A DNA stretch of 13,090 nt, taken from positions 1-13,090 of the forward strand of contig JAUVXS010000037.1 in NCBI GenBank assembly GCA_030603485.1, written 5' to 3'. This document shows positions 6,043-11,995 of this stretch, in pieces. Under the pieces are notes generated by a model. It did not search any database. It was not told where the DNA came from and worked only from the letters and a program-made list of their open reading frames with translations. The position numbers were made by a program, and so were the translations under genes. This DNA comes from Dehalococcoidia bacterium. GTDB taxonomy: Bacteria; Chloroflexota; Dehalococcoidia; GIF9; AB-539-J10. Within the stretch, counting starts at the first letter, position 1; every line of letters starts with the position of its first letter.

Positions 6043-7821
6043 TCAGTAGCGATAAGCTCTTCGTCTAGCCAACAAATAGGCCGTTAAAGCAGCTCCAAAG
6101 ACCCCTAAACCCCACCACAGATGTACAGACCAGGCTGGCAGTGAGATGCCCGGCACTATCGACACAATGGCAAAGATTGTGAAATGATTTACTGATGCAG
6201 TTACAATATGTGATTCTACGTCAACCTTGGAGTCTTTTATTTCGACCCATTCACTTGTTGATTTATTCCAAAAGGCAAGTGATAGTTTGTTTTCGTCTAC
6301 TTTTTCAGGTAATTCAGTTGGATTGTATTCCCAAACGACTGTTATCGGGGGATTGAATCTGGCATCTTCGGGCTCAAATCTGTATGCTCTCCCTATAATG
6401 TGCATTCCTTCGGTTGGAGAGAGTATCTCGGCACTACTAAACGATAGCGACCTTAACGGTCGGTCACTCGAGTCTGAAATCTTGGTTCCTTTATCGATAA
6501 TAATATCAACCTGAGGACCCACTAGCCCACTAATACTTATGGTGGCTCGTTCTACAGTTGTATCCTTGATGGTCACCAAAACGATAGGAGGTTCATCGAA
6601 AGAAGCAGTGACTTCTACAGTGCCCACTCCCCTAATCATACCAACATGGGTGTAAGCATTACGAATGTATTCGTTTGCTTCGCTATAGTCTCCTTCGCTC
6701 CACGCCATTTCGGCTTTAAAGAAGAATTCTCTAATCATATCTAAGTGTTTTGCTAGGTCACCACTATATATAACGCCTGTCTCAGGGATTACATCTGATT
6801 CCAGCATGCTTATAGTCATTTCGAGCCTCGTCAGCTTATCACGAGTCTCCTCGTGTTCAATTAAGGGGACAGACGAAATTCCGGGGAAGACTACGGCTCC
6901 ACGGTCAACGTGCCTCCACTGCCAATCGTATTCCCCTTCAGCACTGCAGGTCCAAGTGCCTAATGAATCCACCTCAAAGGAATGAAAACTCCCTAAGTAA
7001 CTCCCACGCTCAGGATATGGGCGTTGACTGGCCAGCCAGACAGCGGGCTTGTACTCCACCCTGGGAACCTTCGGCGTTACCTCTATGGGAACCTCGATGA
7101 CCCGAGTCTCATCTGCTTCCATATGCATAGTGTCCATAACGAAACCAGTCCTACCGAGAAAGACGTCGTTTGTCCACTTGGGGAAGGAGTAGGAGGCGGT
7201 GATTACTGCCTCAACCAGGTCGCCTTCATCTACGGGTAGGAACGGGAAGAGACTTTCATCGGTGAAGACGGTGAGAAGGAAACAGGCCTCCGGGTCTACC
7301 TTCTCGACCTTTATGGTCAGGGTCTGCGTCTGCGTTCCCTCTGACTGCAAGAACTGAACTCTGTCTACTGACACGGAGGCATTAAAGCCCGGGGTAAAGC
7401 TGCCCGGCACCTCATCAGCGGGATTCGTGGGATGCACAAACATAAGACCCATCTCCCCTTCCAGCACGTCACCGAAGTCCCACTTATAGGTTGACGGTCC
7501 CTCTGTAACCAGGGTTGCGTCTATAGAGGGGCTGTCCCAATCGAGGGTGAGGTTGCTATCAAGGCTGAGTTCTGCCCCAGCAATCGGCTCCCCAGTTGCA
7601 TCAGGCAGGTTCCATAGGTCTGCGTGCCACCATGTATTACCCGTCACCTCGTGGTTATCAAAGGTGTTTTCTGGTGCTGTGTATAATCGCATAGTGCTAT
7701 AGCTCACCTCAGCGATGTTGACATCGTTGACAGGGTCTCCTTGGGCGAAGGCAAAGCCACCAAGTCCGCCGGCAACCAGCACCGCCGCTAACACAATGCC
7801 AATTATCTTCTTTTTTCTCAT
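6043..7821 (-). CDS. Secreted, C-terminally membrane-anchored surface protein
   Basis: 592 residues. The N-terminus is a clear signal peptide (MRKKK, hydrophobic stretch, then AFA/Q, cleavage after about residue 26). The mature part is rich in beta-type sequence (DWDSPSIDATL, ASVSVDRVQFL, QTQTLTIKVEKV) like Ig-type or adhesin domains, then a helical block of about 80 residues (from EETRDKLTRLEMTIS to NEYIRNAYTHVG), then further strands with NPPITVVWEYNP, SEWVEIKDSKVD and VNHFTIFAIV. The last 25 residues form a membrane helix (WWGLGVFGAALTAYLLA) followed by RRRAYRY, an anchor with a cytoplasmic basic tail. AGAAAGGAG sits five bases before the ATG. The strand-rich end with HFTIFAI resembles the C-terminal part of many S-layer-associated or large extracellular proteins. 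A structural or adhesive cell-envelope role is inferred; the ligand is unknown. Confidence 0.75.
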   Translation of the reverse strand: MRKKKIIGIVLAAVLVAGGLGGFAFAQGDPVNDVNIAEVSYSTMRLYTAPENTFDNHEVTGNTWWHADLWNLPDATGEPIAGAELSLDSNLTLDWDSPSIDATLVTEGPSTYKWDFGDVLEGEMGLMFVHPTNPADEVPGSFTPGFNASVSVDRVQFLQSEGTQTQTLTIKVEKVDPEACFLLTVFTDESLFPFLPVDEGDLVEAVITASYSFPKWTNDVFLGRTGFVMDTMHMEADETRVIEVPIEVTPKVPRVEYKPAVWLASQRPYPERGSYLGSFHSFEVDSLGTWTCSAEGEYDWQWRHVDRGAVVFPGISSVPLIEHEETRDKLTRLEMTISMLESDVIPETGVIYSGDLAKHLDMIREFFFKAEMAWSEGDYSEANEYIRNAYTHVGMIRGVGTVEVTASFDEPPIVLVTIKDTTVERATISISGLVGPQVDIIIDKGTKISDSSDRPLRSLSFSSAEILSPTEGMHIIGRAYRFEPEDARFNPPITVVWEYNPTELPEKVDENKLSLAFWNKSTSEWVEIKDSKVDVESHIVTASVNHFTIFAIVSIVPGISLPAWSVHLWWGLGVFGAALTAYLLARRRAYRY

Positions 7822-7918
7822 TTTTACTCCTTTCTAAAATATTTTTAGCTAACTATTCAGTTGTGCTGTTCCATAGGCGCCACCTCCCTCAAATCATCTA
7901 CTCAAGCCAAAATCGAAA

Positions 7919-7953
7919 GGCTTAGAATCACCACCGCAGTGGTCTTCCAAGCC
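7919..7953. repeat. Imperfect hairpin in the surface-gene leader
   Basis: GGCTT and AAGCC close an outer stem, then GAA/TTC, then ACCAC/GTGGT around a CGCA loop, with small mismatches between the blocks. It is the strongest local hairpin in this intergenic region. There is no T run directly behind it on either strand, so it is not a standard terminator. Confidence 0.6.
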
Positions 7954-8019
7954 CTTTAGCTATAAGCGTTGGTTCTGTTGTTGACCCACCACACACCTCA
8001 CCCCCAACCAAAGGGTAAC

Positions 8020-8033
8020 TCGCCAAATGGCGA
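8020..8033. promoter_or_regulatory. Palindrome TCGCCA-AA-TGGCGA, possible operator
   Basis: Perfect six-base arms around AA. Read on the minus strand it directly follows TTGACT (8034-8039 apart from a one-base overlap of context), a possible -35, so it could be a repressor site over a promoter of the surface gene. No good -10 was found at the right distance, so this stays a guess. Confidence 0.35.
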
Positions 8034-8294
8034 AAGTCAAGAGACTAAGTTAACTTTTCCCACCAATTTAGGACTTCTGGCCTACGACTATTTACTGATG
8101 AAATTAGCCCATTTGGGTCGGGCTTACTAGTGAAGAGGAATCCGGCTAGACTCCCATAAGCCACCATCCCAGGGACTCAATTAAACAAAATGGCTAATTG
8201 TTATCAAAGATACTTTCTCGGTAGTGACAACTATGCGCACATCTTGCTTGGAAAACTTCAAGACTGAACTAATATTGCTAATGAATGCTTTAGG

Positions 8295-9500
8295 TCAGAG
8301 TAACTTCTTTAGATAAGACCCTATGCTCTTGAGCGTCTTCAGTATCTCTCCACAATCGACCCTGAACCCCAACGTCAGGTCGCTGCTAGGGAGGTTAATA
8401 GTCCCAATTTTGTGAGCACTAGCCACTCTTGCATCAAAACATCTTTGAAGTGGCGCAAAATCTGCATTACAGAAATTATTTACAAATAGTTTGAAGAGTC
8501 CCCATGCTCTTTTCTCTTCCCCATTTTCGTCTCGCAGTTCTTCTTCCTTAGTCCCGAGGTTCTTTAGCAAGGCTTGAAGAACATTCTTGTCCAGCGAATC
8601 AGCTCCCAGCAACTTATACAGTTCTTTGTGCGCATCTTGATAAGCTTTAACCGTATTTCTGACTATATATCGCAAATAAGGGTTTTCAGAAGTGTTTCTG
8701 AAAAGCTTGTCACAAACAATCCTCTCGGTAACATTGTTAATACACTCAACTATATTGCGTATTTCCTGAAGGGGATCTTCGTAGTTTATCCATTCGCCCT
8801 CATATATGGTGCGGCAGTATTTTTCAAATTCCTCATCCTCTTTAGCAAACTCAGTACCTATTGGGATTTCATGCGATGCCCAATATTGCTGTTCCTGATA
8901 TGGTAGGTCTGACAAATCTTTGGCTATTGCCACAATAGCAATGCCTTCTTCTTTAAGTCTTCTCTTACCATATCTTATTTGGCCAAAAGTCTCTTTGTCC
9001 CTCTTATTTTCAGGCAAGGAGAAATAGTAGGCATCTTTAGTCAAAATGTGACCACCTACTATCGTGTCATCAATAAGGTAATGGTCTGGGTGCTGTAGGT
9101 ATTTATCTAGAATGTCTTGACGAAAAAAGTAAAGAAATATCTGATTATCCCCCCTGTGTAGCCGATTTGTGAAAACACCGTAGTCCTTTCCCTCTTTTTC
9201 AAAAACCTCCGACAAAACATACCTCTCAGGAAAGGCAATAATGGTGTCGACTATTACCCAATTTGTCGGAAATCTGATTATTTCTCCGTTATCCGTTTTG
9301 TATTCACGGAACTCAGCGGGTTGCCCAAGTTGTGCGCTACAGAGGTGGACTGTGCCACGACTAACCAGGAGCTTAAGTCTTCTTACGACTTCACCGTGGG
9401 CCAATCTAAAGACATCGGCTAACTCAAGAGCGCTGGTCCCAACAAAGCTTTGCTTCCAACGCTTAACAATATACTTGAGAATTTCGCTTCTGATTCTCAT
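8295..9500 (-). CDS. Unrecognised protein with winged-helix-like N-terminus and HEPN-type Rx4H motif
   Basis: 401 residues. Residues 1-56 (RSEILKYIVKRW, GTSALELADVF, GEVVRRLKLLVSRGTV) look like a winged helix-turn-helix. A middle region of mixed strands carries VGGHILTKDAYYFSLP and IAIVAIAKDLSDLPYQEQQYW (about 148-207). The last third is helical (EIRNIVECINNV, LRYIVRNTVKAYQDAHKELYKLLG) and ends in R358-VASA-H363 followed by KIGT, an Rx4H motif in the setting expected for HEPN ribonuclease-like domains. HEPN domains are common in toxin and anti-phage systems. I do not know this full architecture as a named family. The gene stands alone, facing away from the R-M locus, with its own promoter. 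The start ATG has no clear ribosome binding site. A role as an RNA-targeting or abortive defence protein is inference. Confidence 0.7.
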   Translation of the reverse strand: MRIRSEILKYIVKRWKQSFVGTSALELADVFRLAHGEVVRRLKLLVSRGTVHLCSAQLGQPAEFREYKTDNGEIIRFPTNWVIVDTIIAFPERYVLSEVFEKEGKDYGVFTNRLHRGDNQIFLYFFRQDILDKYLQHPDHYLIDDTIVGGHILTKDAYYFSLPENKRDKETFGQIRYGKRRLKEEGIAIVAIAKDLSDLPYQEQQYWASHEIPIGTEFAKEDEEFEKYCRTIYEGEWINYEDPLQEIRNIVECINNVTERIVCDKLFRNTSENPYLRYIVRNTVKAYQDAHKELYKLLGADSLDKNVLQALLKNLGTKEEELRDENGEEKRAWGLFKLFVNNFCNADFAPLQRCFDARVASAHKIGTINLPSSDLTLGFRVDCGEILKTLKSIGSYLKKLL

Positions 9501-9526
9501 TGCGTCATAGGCAGTATACCATCGTG

Positions 9527-9555
9527 ACTATAGGCTCATACAAGCACGAAGTCAA
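9527..9555 (-). promoter_or_regulatory. Promoter of the winged-helix/HEPN-like gene
   Basis: On the minus strand TTGACT (9550-9555, 5 of 6), a 17-base spacer and TATAGT (9527-9532, 5 of 6). Transcription would start near 9520, giving a leader of about 20 bases. A second -10-like TATACT (9513-9518) closer to the ATG would give an almost leaderless message, but its -35 is poor. Confidence 0.55.
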
Positions 9556-9587
9556 CATTCTGACGAATTGTTCAATACTCGTATAGA

Positions 9588-9936
9588 GACCTCAACAAGG
9601 AGCTCCAACGCCCCTGGCAGGAGAGGCTGTAGCCATCCAGGAGCGCCACGTCACGAGACAGGACCTGCCGGATTTCCCCTGAGTACCAGACACCTCAGGA
9701 GTGAACTCTCGCGCGTCTCCCTATTCGGCGGAGCGCCAGAACGCGAAACGGGCTTGCTCAGATAGGATAGTCCTAATCCCCTGTCACCTGTCTCCCAAGG
9801 GCGGACATTCTGGGAAAGTCGCCGGTTCGGACCTACAACTCAATGGTTGTGCGCTCTACCCTCCTATCTGCGGCCCTATTCGGTGTGGAATCATGGCATG
9901 GCCCCCCGAATTCACCGGTGCAGGGCCACTTTTTTC
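9588..9936 (+). ncRNA. Candidate structured RNA of unknown class
   Basis: A gene-free stretch clearly richer in G+C than its surroundings (39 of 60 bases at 9601-9660, against 23 of 60 at 10081-10140). It holds a row of small perfect stems: CCTGG/CCAGG enclosing GGC/GCC (9613-9641), CCTGAG/CTCAGG (9678-9699), GGCG/CGCC (9727-9737), TAGGA/TCCTA (9763-9775), a bulged GGCGGAC/GTCGCC (9800-9823), ACAAC/GTTGT (9835-9850). It ends in a terminator-like hairpin with six T. Short ORFs cross it in several frames, but none has a recognisable product or ribosome binding site. No match to tRNA, tmRNA, RNase P or a known riboswitch could be made. A weak TATAGA (9581-9586) might be a -10. Many short stems are expected by chance in GC-rich DNA, so confidence is low. 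Confidence 0.3.
9872..9936 (+). terminator. Nested hairpin with T run
   Basis: GGCCCT (9872-9877) pairs with AGGGCC (9922-9927), and inside it CGGTG (9881-9885) with CACCG (9913-9917), separated by a small internal loop. AC and then six T (9930-9935) follow. The orientation is plus, so it cannot serve the minus-strand genes on either side and suggests a plus-strand transcript arriving from the left. Confidence 0.5.
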
Positions 9937-9944
9937 TGGGCTCT

Positions 9945-9978
9945 ATTGGAATTGTTTTGAAAATGCGATAATTCCAAT
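9945..9978. repeat. Perfect 9-base inverted repeat
   Basis: ATTGGAATT (9945-9953) and AATTCCAAT (9970-9978) around a 16-base loop. It lies where the GC-rich stretch changes into the AT-rich R-M locus, downstream of the nuclease gene. It may be a weak terminator for that gene, an element end, or a binding site; there is no long T run on the minus strand. Confidence 0.6.
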
Positions 9979-10053
9979 TTACATTTAGCAAAAGATACTT
10001 TTTTGTTATATAAACATCGGGATGTATGTTAGTCCATAATAAAAACGGTTCAT

Positions 10054-10701
10054 CTACTTGTTTGCTACTTTAATTACTAAGTACCTAAACTTCGTGCCAC
10101 CCAGTATATGGTCACTTTTTTCAAATTCGTAGTAATCACACCAATTGCACTCATATAGTCCATTCAATTTTATTTGAGATTCCCTTGCTCTAATAGTACC
10201 CTTGCCTGCCGTTCTACCCCAGTTGAGTTCACCTGTTATCTTCCGTTGTTCCGTTAATCGAAATTCATCACATATTGTCGTCTCTCTATTGGAAGGATTC
10301 CAATATGCACTGTCATTTGTGAGGAATATAGCACAGCCAGACAAGTTCTTCCTTTGAGCAACGTACTCCTCTAATCGCTGGACATCCTTCAGGTAGTCGT
10401 AGCGACCAAGGTCTTGCGCATAATGCCCTTTTAGATAGAAAATCTCTCTACTCAATGGTGCAAAGAATTGAGTGGTTTTATATTTCAATTCGAAAGCGAT
10501 TGTTTCATTTCCGTTAAAAGCTACAACGTCTATATGGTTTGTCTTGCCATCTTCTGTATTAAAAGGATATTCAAGCCTTAATTTTATATCAGGGTTATTT
10601 TCATGTAGCTGCCAAGCAAAAGCATGCTGGAAATCCGCTTCAGAATGGAAAACCGGTCTTAACTTACTAAGATCGTCCATTACTCTGAATGGATCAATCA
10701 T
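10054..10701 (-). CDS. PD-(D/E)XK nuclease, probable restriction enzyme
   Basis: 215 residues. E22 in the first helix (SEADFQHAFAW), D58 in HIDVVAF and E71-L-K73 in AFELKYKT form the PD-(D/E)XK active-site pattern E..D..ExK. The following block (GRYDYLKDVQRLEEYV, then GCAIFLTNDSAYWNP) forms the rest of the core sheet. A basic region (RTAGKGTIRARESQIK) near 163-178 could contact DNA. The start ATG overlaps the stop of the methyltransferase as ATGA, so the two are translated together, methyltransferase first, the safe order for an R-M operon. A cut site cannot be predicted. It could instead be a nuclease of another DNA-defence type, but the neighbour makes restriction the best reading. The protein has no helicase domain, unlike type III Res. 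Confidence 0.75.
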   Translation of the reverse strand: MIDPFRVMDDLSKLRPVFHSEADFQHAFAWQLHENNPDIKLRLEYPFNTEDGKTNHIDVVAFNGNETIAFELKYKTTQFFAPLSREIFYLKGHYAQDLGRYDYLKDVQRLEEYVAQRKNLSGCAIFLTNDSAYWNPSNRETTICDEFRLTEQRKITGELNWGRTAGKGTIRARESQIKLNGLYECNWCDYYEFEKSDHILGGTKFRYLVIKVANK

Positions 10702-11900
10702 TTCCTATTCAACCAATAAAAATCATACCCACCACCTCCTACCCACCCGACAGTATTAGATATGCCCCCAGATTCACCATCTATTACCTGTTTCATTCGA
10801 TCAGCACAATGTGTAATGGCATGTTCACCGTCTTCAATGCCGATATAGCATCTACCCATTTTATGAGCGACAGCTGATGTTGTACCAGAACCTAGATAAG
10901 CATCCAGAACAAGATCTCCTGGATTTGTGGATATCTTAAGTATACGGTGAATAAGTTGCTCAGGTTTTGGTGTATCAAATAAAGGTTGACCAGGAAACAG
11001 TTTCAACATGTGCTTTTTCGCCATACTATTGGTACCAACATCTTCGCCAATCCAAAGTGTATCCGGAGTCAGTCCGCATTGAGTGTTAGATAAAAACCTC
11101 TTTAGCCTTGGAACACCATTTCCATCGCTGCCAAACCATACATTATTTTTCCTGATTTCCTCTTGCAGACGTTCTTGGTTGTATATCCAGCACCTTCCTT
11201 TTGGTGGAGAGTGCCTTCTACCATTTGGTGCCACGACATCATAAAATTGGCTTGGCACACCATGCCCAGCCTGCGCATTTAGTGATACTGACTGCCATGG
11301 CCCTCGTGGGTCATTATCTGGATTTCTATATCTACTCCGCACCTTGGGTGTTAATGGCAGCAAATTACGGGCAGCTTTAAAATCCTTTGCATTCTTGGCA
11401 TAGACCAGCAGATACTCGTGGTTATTGGAGAAAACATTGCGATTCTCTCTAGTTGTACGTTGCTGCCAGATTATGGTAGTAATAAAATTATTTCTGCCCA
11501 TGATCTTATCTACAGCCACCTTCAAATAATGCACTTCATTATCATCAATAGAGATCCATATGCTTCCGCCCGTACTCAATAATTCTACAAGTAGTTTTAT
11601 TCGTAAAGAAACATCTTGAAGCCATGTTTCGTGACTACCACTGTCTAAATAATGTGTGTATTTCTCTTGATTGTTGTAGGGTGGGTCAATGTATACACAA
11701 CGTATCAACCCAGCATATTTTGGAAGGAGGCATTCCAAAACTGTAAGGTTTTCCCCTTTTATTAGCATATTGCCTGCATTAGGTTGACCATATGACAAAT
11801 TTGGGGTGAGTGTCATATTGGCGGTAAGAAAAGTATTTTTTGGGGTATTTGATTTTGATTTAACAGTCATTTGCATTGCTTCCATAATCATGACGAGCAT
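10698..11900 (-). CDS. Adenine-specific DNA methyltransferase, Mod-like (beta class)
   Basis: Up to 400 residues. Motif IV DPPY is at 72-75 (CVYIDPPYNNQEKY); the AdoMet-binding part comes late, with FDTPKPEQLIHRIL (308-321, motif X) and DAYLGSGTTSAVAHKMGRCYI (from 333, motif I). The order IV then X and I is that of beta-class N6-adenine methyltransferases. The segment between (VWFGSDGNGVPRLKRFL, TLWIGEDVGTNSMAKKHML) is as in type III Mod subunits, and the end GWVGGGGYDFYWL is where longer Mod proteins continue, so this is a short form. Several in-frame ATGs (11900, 11891, 11885, 11876, 11870) precede the conserved part and none has a strong ribosome binding site; the longest is given. It probably protects the host against the nuclease it overlaps. 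Confidence 0.88.
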   Translation of the reverse strand: MLVMIMEAMQMTVKSKSNTPKNTFLTANMTLTPNLSYGQPNAGNMLIKGENLTVLECLLPKYAGLIRCVYIDPPYNNQEKYTHYLDSGSHETWLQDVSLRIKLLVELLSTGGSIWISIDDNEVHYLKVAVDKIMGRNNFITTIIWQQRTTRENRNVFSNNHEYLLVYAKNAKDFKAARNLLPLTPKVRSRYRNPDNDPRGPWQSVSLNAQAGHGVPSQFYDVVAPNGRRHSPPKGRCWIYNQERLQEEIRKNNVWFGSDGNGVPRLKRFLSNTQCGLTPDTLWIGEDVGTNSMAKKHMLKLFPGQPLFDTPKPEQLIHRILKISTNPGDLVLDAYLGSGTTSAVAHKMGRCYIGIEDGEHAITHCADRMKQVIDGESGGISNTVGWVGGGGYDFYWLNRK

Positions 11901-11995
11901 TTAATACTGTTATAGTAATAATGCTCAACCAAGCATTAGTGTAGTATTATATTATTATTGTATCATTATATTATTATATCATTAGGTAAAGATCT
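11901..11995. promoter_or_regulatory. Divergent control region of the R-M locus
   Basis: 95 very AT-rich bases between the divergently read methyltransferases. It contains a perfect inverted repeat TAATGCT-caacca-AGCATTA (11919-11938) and a direct repeat of TATCATTA (11961-11968 and 11977-11984, 16-base period). On the minus strand TATAAC (11909-11914) may be the -10 of the methyltransferase/nuclease operon. The repeats suit joint control by a regulator or by a methyltransferase binding its own promoter (inference); no C-protein gene is seen. Confidence 0.5.

Larger units (their letters stand above)
7822..8294. other. Long intergenic region upstream of the surface protein gene
   Basis: About 470 bases without a gene. 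On the minus strand, towards the surface protein, there is in order: a 5-pair stem AGCCC/GGGCT (8106-8124), a 6+6 palindrome (8020-8033), a C-rich plus-strand stretch (7985-8010; G-rich on the minus strand), an imperfect 13-pair hairpin (7919-7953), and a five-codon ORF (7857-7874) behind a GGGAGGTGG site. This is compatible with a long structured 5' leader, but no known riboswitch class was recognised and no promoter could be fixed. Confidence 0.45.

Noticed and set aside
9811..9823. GGGAAAGTC, similar to a conserved RNase P RNA segment, with AGAGCGCAC on the other strand.
   Set aside because: The two pieces are on opposite strands and the rest of the RNase P core is absent.
9826..9862. tRNA-like minus-strand stretch (GGTAGAGCGC, a small stem-loop, then AGGTCCGAACC).
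   Set aside because: The D stem has no partner, the anticodon-type loop has six bases, and no acceptor stem forms. It resembles tRNA fragments only in short pieces.
9568..9988. ORFs of 65 and 95 codons across the GC-rich block.
   Set aside because: No ribosome binding site, odd amino acid composition, and they overlap in different frames; more likely chance openness in GC-rich DNA.
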